This document shows, piece after piece, positions 1 through 7,984 of a DNA stretch of 15,104 nt. The stretch spans positions 1-15,104 of the forward strand of contig JAKBJA010000012.1 of NCBI GenBank assembly GCA_021836225.1, read 5' to 3'. This stretch comes from Pseudomonadota bacterium (GTDB taxonomy: Bacteria > Pseudomonadota > Gammaproteobacteria > Burkholderiales > Thiobacillaceae). The notes under the pieces are model-generated. The model was given only the letters and a program-made list of their open reading frames with translations, was not told the DNA's origin and searched no databases. Each line of letters begins with the position of its first letter. Positions within the stretch are counted from its first letter, which is position 1. The position numbers and the translations under genes are program-made.

Positions 1-134
1 TGGTCGATCCCATCCTCAAGTACTGGGAGCAGGAACGCGATTTCATCCACACCTACCCGGCCGGGAGCTGGGGCCTGCACGAGGCCAACCGGCTTTTCGA
101 CAGCGAGGACCAGGAGTGGCGCAATGAACTCTAG
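1..134 (+). CDS. zwf: Glucose-6-phosphate 1-dehydrogenase, C-terminal end (partial)
   Basis: Only the last 43 codons are present; the reading frame starts at base 3 and ends with TAG at 132-134. The encoded tail contains DPILKYWE followed by the HTYPAGSWG stretch and ends in a WRNEL-like sequence. This matches the C-terminus of bacterial glucose-6-phosphate dehydrogenases, where the last helix is followed by a Y-x-x-G-S-W-G motif. The enzyme oxidises glucose 6-phosphate to 6-phosphogluconolactone in the cytoplasm, feeding the oxidative pentose phosphate or Entner-Doudoroff route. The next gene, 48 bases on, encodes the enzyme for the following step, which supports the call. The active site lies outside the window, so the call rests on the tail and the context. 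Confidence 0.88.
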   Translation, partial: VDPILKYWEQERDFIHTYPAGSWGLHEANRLFDSEDQEWRNEL

Positions 135-182
135 CGGGTTCCTGACGAAATCAATTCCGGCTCGCCTTGCCGTGGTGAAGCT

Positions 183-887
183 ATGACAGGCCCGCAACTT
201 TGCCGCTGGCATCTCTTTTCATCGGCTCAGGCCCTGCAGGCGGGGGCCGCCATCATGGTCGCCCGCGCCGCCGAGCAGGCGATTGCCGGCTCCGGCGCCT
301 TCTGCGTGGTGCTCGCCGGCGGCAACACGCCCCGCCAGCTCTATGAGCGGCTGCGAGGATTGAAAACCGACTGGGGCGCATGGCATGTCTATTTCGGCGA
401 CGAACGCTGCCTGCCCGCCGACCATCCCGAACGCAACAGCCGCATGGCACAGGATGCCTGGCTTGCCCACGTCGCTATCCCCCACGGGCAGATACACACT
501 ATCCCGGCCGAAATGGGCGCGAAAGCCGCTGCCGCCGAGTATTGCGCTACCTTGCGCGAGGTTGGCGAATTCGATCTGGTGCTGCTTGGCCTGGGCGAGG
601 ATGGTCATACCGCCAGCCTGTTTCCGGGCCAGAATTGGGGCAGCAAGAAGAATGCTCCCGCGGCACTGGCGGTGTTCGATGCACCCAAGCCTCCGCCGGA
701 GCGGGTGAGCTTGAGCGCCAGGCGCCTCAGCCGGTCGAAGCAGGTGCTGTTTCTTGTAACGGGTGCAAGCAAGCGTGAAGCGGTGACGAGCTGGCGCGCC
801 GGCACCGATATCCCGGCGCGCGCCATTACGCCCCGTCACGGGGTGGATGTGCTGGCCGAAAGCGTCCTGCTGGAGGGAGAGCTGTGA
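183..887 (+). CDS. pgl: 6-phosphogluconolactonase (DevB/Pgl type)
   Basis: This cytoplasmic enzyme hydrolyses 6-phosphogluconolactone to 6-phosphogluconate, the step after Zwf. The 234-residue length is normal for the SOL/DevB family. Visible signatures are LAGGNTP (residues 44-50, sugar-phosphate binding), YFGDERCLP (70-78), an N-S-R segment just after it (85-87), and LGLGEDGHTASLFPG (135-149), which carries the conserved Asp/His of the active site. The ATG at 183 is preceded by a modest GTGAAG ribosome-binding sequence. The gene follows zwf by 48 bases with no visible terminator between them, so the two are probably co-transcribed. Its stop codon overlaps the GTG start of the moxR-like gene (GTGA), which suggests translational coupling into the next operon section. 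Confidence 0.95.
   Translation: MTGPQLCRWHLFSSAQALQAGAAIMVARAAEQAIAGSGAFCVVLAGGNTPRQLYERLRGLKTDWGAWHVYFGDERCLPADHPERNSRMAQDAWLAHVAIPHGQIHTIPAEMGAKAAAAEYCATLREVGEFDLVLLGLGEDGHTASLFPGQNWGSKKNAPAALAVFDAPKPPPERVSLSARRLSRSKQVLFLVTGASKREAVTSWRAGTDIPARAITPRHGVDVLAESVLLEGEL
872..877 (+). promoter_or_regulatory. Ribosome-binding site for the moxR-like gene
   Basis: GGAGGG lies inside the last codons of pgl. It is 6 bases before a GTG at 884 and 12 bases before an ATG at 890. The spacing favours the GTG start, which overlaps the pgl stop by four bases. Confidence 0.6.
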
Positions 888-1849
888 ACATGGAAAAACA
901 GGCAAGCATCGCTGCCATGCGCGCCGGACTGGAAGCCGTCATTGTCGGCCAGTCGGCCCTGCTGGACCGGCTGGTGCTGGGGCTGCTCACGGGCGGCCAC
1001 ACCCTGGTGGAGGGCTTGCCCGGACTCGCCAAGACCACCGCGATCAAGGCGTTGGCTGCGGGGGTGCATGCGGGCTTCAAGCGCATACAGTTCACCCCTG
1101 ACCTGCTGCCCGGCGATCTTACCGGCTCGGACGTCTACAATCCCCGGGAGGGCAGCTTCTGTTTCGTGGAGGGGCCGCTGTTTCACGAGATCATACTCGC
1201 GGACGAAATCAATCGCGCCCCCGCCAAGGTGCAGTCGGCGCTGCTGGAAGCCATGCAGGAGCGCCAGATCACCGTGGGAGGCGAAACGCGCGCCCTGCCC
1301 AAGCTGTTCATGGTGATGGCGACCCAGAATCCGCTCGAACAGGCCGGCACCTATCCGCTGCCGGAGGCCCAACTGGACCGCTTTCTGCTCCATGTTTCGC
1401 TCGGCTATCCCTCGCCGGACGAGGAGCTGGAGATTCTGAAGCGCGACCGCAGCGGGCAGTTCGAGCGGGCATCCGCCGCGCCGCCGATGGTGGACGTGCC
1501 GACCGTGCTGGCCGCGCGCGAGGAAGTAAAGCGCGTTCACCTGGACGAGATGCTGGAACGCTATATCGTGGAGCTGGTTCGCGCCACCCGCAATATCGGC
1601 GCATGGCTGCCGGAGATGGAAGGCATGGTCGAAGTGGGCGCGTCCCCGCGCGCTTCCCTGGCCATTGCCCACGCGGCCAGCGCCTACGCCTATCTCCGCA
1701 ACAGGGATTTCGTCACGCCCGACGACATCATTGCCATTGCGCCGGACTGTCTGCGCCACCGCATCATCACCAGCATCGCTGCGCGGATGGAGAAGATGAG
1801 CGCGGACAGCCTGATACGCATGCTGCTCGAAACGGTTCCGGTGCCCTGA
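884..1849 (+). CDS. MoxR-family AAA+ ATPase
   Basis: This is a predicted cytoplasmic chaperone-like ATPase of the MoxR (AAA_3) class, 321 residues and typical in length. Walker A is GLPGLAKT (residues 44-51) and Walker B is IILADE (103-108), followed by the INRAPAK segment characteristic of MoxR. Sensor 1 is in MATQNP (Asn 149), and LPEAQLDRF (159-167) holds the likely arginine finger. A late GASPRA motif in the lid domain is the usual MoxR sensor-2 region. The start chosen is GTG 884, with GGAGGG 6 bases upstream; ATG 890 is the alternative. MoxR proteins are typically encoded beside DUF58 and VWA proteins and are thought to remodel or metallate VWA-bearing complexes. The downstream gene order fits that pattern. 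The exact client is not visible. Confidence 0.93.
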   Translation: MNMEKQASIAAMRAGLEAVIVGQSALLDRLVLGLLTGGHTLVEGLPGLAKTTAIKALAAGVHAGFKRIQFTPDLLPGDLTGSDVYNPREGSFCFVEGPLFHEIILADEINRAPAKVQSALLEAMQERQITVGGETRALPKLFMVMATQNPLEQAGTYPLPEAQLDRFLLHVSLGYPSPDEELEILKRDRSGQFERASAAPPMVDVPTVLAAREEVKRVHLDEMLERYIVELVRATRNIGAWLPEMEGMVEVGASPRASLAIAHAASAYAYLRNRDFVTPDDIIAIAPDCLRHRIITSIAARMEKMSADSLIRMLLETVPVP

Positions 1850-1867
1850 TAGTCCGGGGTTTCACTC

Positions 1868-2860
1868 ATGCATGACTTGTATTCACGCAACATCATCATG
1901 CGGCTGGCGGAGCGCTTGCGGATTGGACGCGAGAAGGTACCGCCTGGCGACATCACGGCGCCGCTGCTGACGGAGCGCGAGATTGCCGACCTGGCGCGCC
2001 GAGTTCAGGCGCTCCGGCTGGCATCCCGCCACGGGCTGCAGGTTCACCATCGCCACATCGGCGATTTCCGCTCCGCCTATCTCGGCCGCGGCCTGGACTT
2101 CGAGGAGGTGCGCCCCTACCAGCCGGGCGACGACACGCGCGACATGGACTGGCGCACCACCGCCCGGACCGGCAAGGCCTATCTGAAGATCTACCGGGAA
2201 GAGCATCATCCCGCCTTGCATGTGGTGGTCGACCGCGGGGCGAGCATGCGTTTCGGCACCCGCGCGCGCCTCAAGGCGACGCAGGCCGCCCGCATCGCGG
2301 CGGTATTCGCCTTTGCCGCGGAGAACACCTGCGTCGGGGGCACCGTGCTGCAGCCGGAGCCGCTGGTATTGCCCTGCCGCCACGGGGAAGAAGGCGCCGC
2401 CGCGCTGGTGCGGGCAGCCGCGGCGCCCTGCCCGCCCATCGTTCATCCGGGCGAAGCGGATCGTGCCGGCTACGGGGTGCGTCTGCGCCATCTCGATGCG
2501 CTTCTGCCGCCCGGCTCGAAGCTGGTGCTCATCAGCGATTTCAGCTTGCTGCAGGAGACCGACCGTCCGCTGCTGGCGCGGCTCGCCGCGCGCCACCGCA
2601 CTTATGCCGTGCAGGTGCTGGATGCGGTGGAAACCGCGCTGCCCGAACTCGGCATGGTGCGCTTTCTCGATCTGGCCACGGGCAAGGCGCGCCAACTCGA
2701 CGCCGGCAGCCGGCAGGTGCGGGAGGCGTATGCGCGCGAGGCGCTCGGGCTGATCGAGCGGCGCAGCGCCTGGCTGCGGGATGCGGGCGCGGCTTATTAC
2801 CGTTGCACGACCGGGGATGACCCGGTCGAACTCTTTGCACAGATTGCCGCCCATGAGTGA
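1868..2860 (+). CDS. DUF58 domain-containing protein
   Basis: This is a 330-residue member of the DUF58 family, the usual partner of MoxR ATPases; biochemical function is unknown. The family core is clear: YLGRGLDFEEVRPYQPGDD (about 71-89) runs into the R-D-M-D-W-R segment (91-96), followed by a TGKAYLKIYREE stretch. After this comes a VWA-like strand, VVVDRGASM (119-127). The metal-site motif reads D-R-G-A-S rather than D-x-S-x-S, so the middle serine is replaced by glycine. No convincing transmembrane segment is seen, unlike many longer DUF58 proteins. The gene starts 18 bases after the moxR stop with a weak ribosome-binding site. A second in-frame ATG at residue 11 is possible. The stop overlaps the next gene. 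Confidence 0.88.
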   Translation: MHDLYSRNIIMRLAERLRIGREKVPPGDITAPLLTEREIADLARRVQALRLASRHGLQVHHRHIGDFRSAYLGRGLDFEEVRPYQPGDDTRDMDWRTTARTGKAYLKIYREEHHPALHVVVDRGASMRFGTRARLKATQAARIAAVFAFAAENTCVGGTVLQPEPLVLPCRHGEEGAAALVRAAAAPCPPIVHPGEADRAGYGVRLRHLDALLPPGSKLVLISDFSLLQETDRPLLARLAARHRTYAVQVLDAVETALPELGMVRFLDLATGKARQLDAGSRQVREAYAREALGLIERRSAWLRDAGAAYYRCTTGDDPVELFAQIAAHE

Positions 2861-3323
2861 GCCGGCCCCGGCACTGCACGATACCCAGGCGCTGCGCGAC
2901 ATCGTCGAACCGCTGGCGCCGCCGCCGCAAGATGCTTACGCCTGGGCCGCGCTGGCGGTGGCGGTGGCGTTGATGCTGGGCGTGCTGTTTACGCTGCGCT
3001 GGCATCGCCGGCGCCGGGCACGCGCCGCGATACGGCGCTTGCGCCAGATGCGCGCCCGCTTTGCCGCCGGCGAACTCTCCCCCCGGGAAGCGGGATATGC
3101 CGTCGCGCGCGAGCTCAGGCGCGGCCTGGGCCTCGCCCGCCTGGCGTCCGATTGCGCGCCTGCCGGGACCGCAAAGGCCGGTGCCGGGTCCGAGTGGGCG
3201 CAACTGGTGCAGGCGCTGGACGCCTTGCGCTACGCCCCCGGCACCTCGGCCGCAACGCCCGCGCCGGCGGCCTTGTTCGATCAGGCGGAAACATGGCTGC
3301 GGCGGCCGGAGGCGCGGTGCTGA
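2853..3323 (+). CDS. DUF4381-type small membrane protein of the MoxR/Bat operon
   Basis: This is a 156-residue protein with an N-terminal stretch containing a D-x-x-x-L-R-D-I-V-E-P motif (about 10-20). One strong transmembrane helix follows (about 29-48), then a basic segment (RWHRRRR) and an Ala/Arg-rich cytoplasmic helical domain containing LRYAPG. That layout and the position between DUF58 and the first VWA gene match DUF4381 proteins of MoxR operons, which are presumed inner-membrane scaffold subunits. The start used is ATG 2853, which overlaps the DUF58 stop (2858-2860). The same frame stays open further upstream inside the DUF58 gene, but the family N-terminus begins at MSEPAP. Function is inferred from context only. 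Confidence 0.82.
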   Translation: MSEPAPALHDTQALRDIVEPLAPPPQDAYAWAALAVAVALMLGVLFTLRWHRRRRARAAIRRLRQMRARFAAGELSPREAGYAVARELRRGLGLARLASDCAPAGTAKAGAGSEWAQLVQALDALRYAPGTSAATPAPAALFDQAETWLRRPEARC

Positions 3324-4291
3324 CGCTGGCTCAGCCCGTCTGGCTGGCGCTGCTGCCCCTGTTGCTGCTGGGCGCGGCGCTCGCCGGACGCAGGCGCAGC
3401 CACATGTCCGATGCCGCGCAGCAGGCCGGACTGCTGCTGGTTCACCCCAATCTGGCGCCATTGCCCGCCGATCAGGATTACGCCCGCAGCGACCGGCGCG
3501 TCCATGCATGGCTCAATGGCGGCGGCGCTGCCCTGCTGGTGCTGGCCCTGGCGCAGCCCCAGTGGATCGGAGACTGGATTCCCGAGGCGCCCGAAGGCCG
3601 CGAGATAGCCATACTGATCGATACCTCGAAGACCATGAGCATCAACGATTTCGAATTGGACGGCAAGCCCGTCGAACGCATCACCGTGCTGAAATCACTG
3701 GTCAACCGCTTCGTGGAGGGGCGGCGCGGCGATCGTCTGGGTGTGATTGCCTTCGGCACGACGGCGGCGACGCTGGTGCCGCCCACGTTCGACCGGCAAC
3801 TGGTCACGGAGATGATCCGGCGCGTCCAGGTCGGCATTGCCGGCGACGATACCGCGATCGGCGACGCGATCGGTCTGGCGCTGAAACAGTTGCAGCAGGG
3901 AGCCCGCTTGCGCCCGGCGCTCATCCTGTTTACCGACGGCGACAACACGGCAGGCGACATCACGCCCGCGGAAGCAGTCACGCTGGCGCGGGGCATGGGG
4001 GTGCCCGTTTATAGCGTGCAGGTCGGGGCGGATATCTTCGACCGTCCCCAGCCGTCAGGCGCCGAGCAGCCCGGACTGCGCGAGATGGCCGCCCGGACCG
4101 GCGGGCGATACTACGAGGCCGGCGACAGCGGCGCCCTGCAGGCCGTGATCGCCGATATCGGCAAGCGGGAGCAGACGGTGCACCGCCCGGCCACGCGCCG
4201 TGCCGTCCTGGAGTGGTACTGGGTGCCGCTGCTGCTGGGGGTGTTGTTGTTCACGGCGAGCAGCGTGCGCATGATGCTGAGGGCCTGTTGA
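3317..4291 (+). CDS. VWA domain membrane protein (BatA-like)
   Basis: This 324-residue predicted inner-membrane protein has a von Willebrand A domain. Transmembrane segments lie at about residues 8-24 and 66-82, with a final one near the C-terminus (about 301-320). The metal-ion-dependent adhesion site is intact: DTSKT (102-106), a Thr in GDDTAIGDA, and FTDGDNT later in the domain. The family often starts M-L-x-L-x-x-P-x-W-L-L-L-L-P. This fits the GTG at 3317, which has GGAGG at 3308-3312 and overlaps the stop of the preceding gene. An in-frame ATG at 3293 (start MAAAAGG) is the alternative and would add eight residues. It probably forms an envelope complex with the next VWA/TPR protein. The stop TGA shares one base with the next ATG. 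Confidence 0.88.
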   Translation: MLTLAQPVWLALLPLLLLGAALAGRRRSHMSDAAQQAGLLLVHPNLAPLPADQDYARSDRRVHAWLNGGGAALLVLALAQPQWIGDWIPEAPEGREIAILIDTSKTMSINDFELDGKPVERITVLKSLVNRFVEGRRGDRLGVIAFGTTAATLVPPTFDRQLVTEMIRRVQVGIAGDDTAIGDAIGLALKQLQQGARLRPALILFTDGDNTAGDITPAEAVTLARGMGVPVYSVQVGADIFDRPQPSGAEQPGLREMAARTGGRYYEAGDSGALQAVIADIGKREQTVHRPATRRAVLEWYWVPLLLGVLLFTASSVRMMLRAC

Positions 4292-6099
4292 TGGCGTGGG
4301 ACACGGCATGGTCGCAGTTGGCGTGGCACCAGCCCTGGCTGTGGCTGATTGCCGCGCAGCCCGTCCTGCTCGCAGTGTGGCGCCGCGCGCGGCGCCAGCG
4401 GATACTGCATTATGCCGATGCCCATTTGCATCCGTGGGCCTTGCGCGGCACGCTTCCCGTGGCACAAGGGCGGTGGCGCCACGCCGCCGGAATGGCGGCC
4501 TGGCTGCTGTTCGCGGCTGCCGCCGCGGGCCCGCGCATTCCGCTGCAACTCGATCCCGCGCAGGCAAATGCAGCTTCCCTGCGCGAGCGCCACGCCATCG
4601 ACTTGATGGTGGTGCTGGATGTCTCGCCCTCCATGCGCGCGCAAGACGTGTCGCCGGGACGGCTGGAACGGGCAAAGCTGAAGCTTCTCGACCTCCTGCC
4701 GCGTTTGCGCGGCGAGCGTCTCGGCCTCATCGCCTTCTCCGGTGCGTCAGGCATCCTCATGCCCTTGGGGCAGGACTATGACGCTTTCCGCCATTACCTC
4801 GATCTGGCCTCGCCCGACTTGTTCGAGACGCCGGGCACGGCGCTGGGCGCGGCGCTCGATCTGGCCCGCGCCGCATTGCCGCCACGCGCCGGCTACAAGG
4901 CCGTGTTGCTGGTGACGGATGCCGAAGCCGGCGCGCTCTCCGGAACCGGCGGCGGTCAGGCGTTGGAGGCCGTGAAGCAGATGAAGAGCGCGGGGATCCC
5001 GCTGTTTGTGCTGGGCATAGGGTCGAAACAGGGCGCGATCATTCCGCTCCCGGACGGAGGCCGTATCGAACAGGACGGCGTGGCAGTCGTGAGCCGCATG
5101 GATGAAGCGGGCTTCGCCGATCTGGCCCGTGCCGCGGGCGGGCTCTTCCATGCGGTCGAGGACGGCGACGGCGACTGGCGCGCCCTGTACGAGCAGGGAA
5201 TATTGACGCTGCCCGGAGACAAGCCGCCTGAGGAGGCCGTGCAGGCCTGGCGCGAACTGTTTGCCTGGTGTCTGGCGCCGGGCCTGTTGCTGTGGCTCTT
5301 GGCGCGGCTGCCGTCGATCACGCGCGGCGGCGCCGGCGCGGCTGGCGTGCTGGTGCTGGCCGGGGCGCTGGCGGCAGGCATGCTGCCAGCACCCGTGCAC
5401 GCAGCGGTCAGCGAGACGGAAAGGGACGCGCACGAGGCATACCGGCAGCGCCAGTTTGCCGCCGCGCAGGCCTATTATGCGCGCCTGCGCGGGCATGCGG
5501 CGCGCATGGGCGAGGGGGCAGCCGCCTACCGGCGTCAGGATTATCTGTACGCCGTACGCCAGTTTACCGCGGCGTTGCTCCAGGCCGACAGCGACGGGCA
5601 GCGGGCTGCGGCCTTGTTCAATTTGGGCAACAGCTACTATCAGGCCGGCAACTACGGAGCGGCGGCCGATGCCTTCCAGGGCGTGCTCACCCTGCGCCCG
5701 GACTATCGCGACGCCGGCAACAATCTGGCGCTTGCGGCGGGCAAACTCGCGGCCAGCCGCAAGCCGGACCCCTACAGCGAAGAGATGATGCGGCGGGGGC
5801 GGCAGACGGAAGGCCGGCAGGATGAGGATACGTACGAGGAGCCTCCCGAACCGGAGCTGGGCAAGGAGAAGACCGGGCCGGAGCTTATCCGCGATGAACA
5901 GCAGGCGGCCGAGACGGCACGGCGGCGCAGGCCGGCGCAAGCCGGCTCTGGCGCGGCGGGCGGCGGTCAGGATGGGGTGGCCTATCGCGCGGCGCTGAAG
6001 AAGCTGGAAATCGTCCAGGACCGCCCTGCGCTGCTGCAGAAGGAAGTGATGAAGCGCGACCGGGCGAGCGAACCGCCGCCAGGGATGGCGCCATGGTGA
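4291..6099 (+). CDS. VWA + TPR fusion membrane protein (BatB/BatC-like)
   Basis: This 602-residue protein combines what are two genes (batB and batC) in some bacteria. Two hydrophobic N-terminal segments (about 15-30 and 66-80) precede a VWA domain with motif DVSPS (110-114) and a later VTDAEAG strand. Two further hydrophobic stretches follow (about 321-341 and 346-370). Then comes a TPR region (about 375-490), including LFNLGNSYYQAGNYGAAADA and the N-N-L-A-L-A helix. The last about 100 residues are charged and low in complexity (Glu, Arg, Pro, Gly), probably disordered. The start at ATG 4291 overlaps the previous stop (TGATG). The TPR repeats probably bind partner proteins in the periplasm. 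VWA and TPR are each clear; the Bat naming is by analogy. Confidence 0.88.
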   Translation: MAWDTAWSQLAWHQPWLWLIAAQPVLLAVWRRARRQRILHYADAHLHPWALRGTLPVAQGRWRHAAGMAAWLLFAAAAAGPRIPLQLDPAQANAASLRERHAIDLMVVLDVSPSMRAQDVSPGRLERAKLKLLDLLPRLRGERLGLIAFSGASGILMPLGQDYDAFRHYLDLASPDLFETPGTALGAALDLARAALPPRAGYKAVLLVTDAEAGALSGTGGGQALEAVKQMKSAGIPLFVLGIGSKQGAIIPLPDGGRIEQDGVAVVSRMDEAGFADLARAAGGLFHAVEDGDGDWRALYEQGILTLPGDKPPEEAVQAWRELFAWCLAPGLLLWLLARLPSITRGGAGAAGVLVLAGALAAGMLPAPVHAAVSETERDAHEAYRQRQFAAAQAYYARLRGHAARMGEGAAAYRRQDYLYAVRQFTAALLQADSDGQRAAALFNLGNSYYQAGNYGAAADAFQGVLTLRPDYRDAGNNLALAAGKLAASRKPDPYSEEMMRRGRQTEGRQDEDTYEEPPEPELGKEKTGPELIRDEQQAAETARRRRPAQAGSGAAGGGQDGVAYRAALKKLEIVQDRPALLQKEVMKRDRASEPPPGMAPW

Positions 6100-7745
6100 A
6101 GCTGCTGCGCCGGTTGGTTCCATGGCTGATGCTGGTCTGGACCTGCGCTGCGGCGGCGGCCTCGCTCGAGGTGCGCGTGGAGCCGAAATCGCTGGCCATG
6201 GGCGAGCCGCTGAGCGCCGAAATTCGTGCGTCCGGCCTGGGCGCAAGGCTGGACGAATCGATCATTGCTCCCTGGCGGCGGGACTTCGAGGTGTACACGG
6301 CATCCACGTCGACCACGGAACAGCGCGGGCGCAGCACGCAGGTGATGAGCGTCACGCTCTATCCCCTGCGCAGCGGAGATCTGTCCCTGGCGCCCCTGGC
6401 GCTGGCGGGGAAAACGAGCCGGGCGGTGCCGGTCCGGGTCGAGACGTCGGGGCCGGACGTGCCCCGTGTGTTCGCGCGCGCCTACCTCGATCGCATACAC
6501 CCGAACGGACATGGCGGCCGCGCCAACCCGAATGATGAACGTCGCGACCGCCGTGTCCGTTCCCTCTCTCCTACCTCTCCCCCAGAGGGGGAGAGTGATG
6601 AAGTGTCGCTTCGCGACGTTCACGTTACTGTGCGCGAGGCCGTGCTGCTCACGCTCGACCTGCACGACGACGGCAGCCTGCAGTGGTCCCCGCCCGGCGA
6701 ACTGCGGGCGCCGGATATGCACTTGCGCTACCTCGGCGAACGCCAGGCGGAAGCCACGCTAGAGGGAACGGCCTACACCGTGCACCGCTATCACTGGGCA
6801 TTGACCCCGCTGCGCGAGGGCAGCCTGGAGGTGAAATTCCCCACGCTAGCCGCCGTGAAGTTCGGCAAGCGCCTGCGTTATCCCGCACCCGCCGTCGGCT
6901 TCGAGGCGTCGCCGGTGCCGGCCTATCTGCCGGTTCATGTGCCCGTCGGCAAAGTGTCGCTTGCTCCCGGGCCGTTGCCGGCCGGGTGGGTCGTCGGCCG
7001 GCCGGTCAACTGGACATTCACGGTGAGCGGGGCCGGCATCACCGCCGAGGGCCTGTCGCGCCTGCTGGCGGACATGCCTGATCGCGCCGGGCTGCGTGCC
7101 TATGCCGCGCAAGTAAGCGGGCGCCCGGCAACCCCCGGCGATGCCGCTGCAGCACAAACCTTCGACGTCGCCATCCCCGTCATGCCCCTGGCGGGAGGCG
7201 AAATCCGTCTGCCCGATGTGCGGCTGCCCTATTTTGACCAGGCCGCCGGCCGTATTGTGCTGGCACAATTGACCGGCGCCCCGGTAGAGGTCGTGGACCC
7301 GGTGCGGCAACGCATCATCGTCGCGGGCCTGCTGCTCGGCGGCACGCTGCTTGCGGGCATGCTTGCGTACATCGGCATGCGGCGGTGGAAGCGGATGCGC
7401 ATCAGGCACGCCGCGCTGGCGCGGGTGGGGACAGCGGACAGCGCCGAGGCGCTGACGCGTGCGCTGCTGGCCTTCGACGACGGCCATGGAGCGCCCGGCG
7501 GCGCGACATTGGGGCAGTGGCTAGTCAGGCTGGAAGAGCGGATGGAGGCGCCGGAGCAACTGGCGCGGCTGGTGCAGGCGCTTGAGGTGGGGCGCTATGG
7601 CACCGGCAATAAGCCGGAAATCGCGGCGCTGCGCGGGTACTTTGCCCAAACCCTCGCCCGCTTGCGCCCCAAGCGGAACAGCGCAGGGCGCAAGCGCGAT
7701 TCTGCATCCAGTGACTGGACCGATGCGGCGAGGGAAATCGCCTGA
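6093..7745 (+). CDS. BatD-like exported protein with an internal repeat insertion
   Basis: This 550-residue protein has an N-terminal signal peptide (about residues 1-23, ending CAAAAA) and beta-rich periplasmic sections beginning LEVRVEPKSLAMGEPL. A transmembrane helix lies at about 407-428, followed by a basic cytoplasmic tail. This is the layout of BatD-type proteins (BatD/DUF7939 group), the last gene of MoxR/Bat operons. The ATG at 6093 lies inside the last codons of the previous gene (7-base overlap), with AGGGA 7 bases upstream. Residues about 137-177 are an odd, charged, Ser/Pro/Arg-rich block. It coincides with a palindromic DNA element and interrupts what would otherwise read directly into VREAVLLTLDL. 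A fragment of a second copy of this gene lies at 11568-11757. Confidence 0.83.
   Translation: MVKLLRRLVPWLMLVWTCAAAAASLEVRVEPKSLAMGEPLSAEIRASGLGARLDESIIAPWRRDFEVYTASTSTTEQRGRSTQVMSVTLYPLRSGDLSLAPLALAGKTSRAVPVRVETSGPDVPRVFARAYLDRIHPNGHGGRANPNDERRDRRVRSLSPTSPPEGESDEVSLRDVHVTVREAVLLTLDLHDDGSLQWSPPGELRAPDMHLRYLGERQAEATLEGTAYTVHRYHWALTPLREGSLEVKFPTLAAVKFGKRLRYPAPAVGFEASPVPAYLPVHVPVGKVSLAPGPLPAGWVVGRPVNWTFTVSGAGITAEGLSRLLADMPDRAGLRAYAAQVSGRPATPGDAAAAQTFDVAIPVMPLAGGEIRLPDVRLPYFDQAAGRIVLAQLTGAPVEVVDPVRQRIIVAGLLLGGTLLAGMLAYIGMRRWKRMRIRHAALARVGTADSAEALTRALLAFDDGHGAPGGATLGQWLVRLEERMEAPEQLARLVQALEVGRYGTGNKPEIAALRGYFAQTLARLRPKRNSAGRKRDSASSDWTDAAREIA
6536..6622. repeat. Palindromic repeat element inserted in frame in the batD-like gene
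   Basis: An outer inverted repeat of 12 bases (TGAACGTCGCGA at 6536-6547, TCGCGACGTTCA at 6611-6622) encloses an inner perfect hairpin. The inner stem is CTCTCCCCC at 6575-6583 and GGGGGAGAG at 6587-6595, with a 3-base loop. The CT-rich/GA-rich hairpin resembles the palindromic repeats often found between genes in proteobacteria. The true element may extend to roughly 6500-6625, judging from the odd protein block it encodes. It is open in the batD frame across its length. No target duplication could be identified. Confidence 0.65.
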
Positions 7746-7764
7746 TCGTCTATGCCGGCTCCAT

Positions 7765-7788
7765 CCGGTTTTCAGGGAAAAAAACCGG
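7765..7788. repeat. Hairpin downstream of the batD-like gene
   Basis: CCGGTTTT (7765-7772) pairs with AAAACCGG (7781-7788) around an 8-base loop, 20 bases after the batD-like stop. No T-tract follows on the forward strand, so it is a poor intrinsic terminator. It may stabilise the 3' end of the operon transcript. The rest of the 239-base gap (7746-7984) shows no gene. A weak -10-like TAAGAT at 7913-7918 lies upstream of the next gene without a good -35. Confidence 0.4.
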
Positions 7789-7984
7789 GCGAAGCTGAGA
7801 GGAGTAAAGCAGGCCAAAGAGCAGCAGAAATCACGCTGAGGGCCCCTTCTGAAAACCAGATGAAAACAACATCAAATTTGTCGAGTACTTCAACAGACTG
7901 CTAAAGCTGGGGTAAGATGCGCGGATTCTGCCCACCCACCCTATCCGCTCTTAATCCAACGACACTATTATTCATGGAGATTGC

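Noticed and set aside
836..1759. Long reverse-strand open frame opposite moxR
   Set aside because: It mirrors the high-GC codon pattern of moxR and has no recognisable domain. Similar long antisense frames lie opposite most genes here.
7878..7918. Promoter for the oxidoreductase from TTGTCG and TAAGAT
   Set aside because: The spacing of 29 bases is too long, and the alternative -35 (TTCAAC, 18-base spacing) is a poor match. There is not enough to call a promoter.
7746..7984. Possible RNA gene in the gap before the oxidoreductase
   Set aside because: No tRNA-like cloverleaf or extended conserved structure was seen; only one small hairpin without a T-tract.
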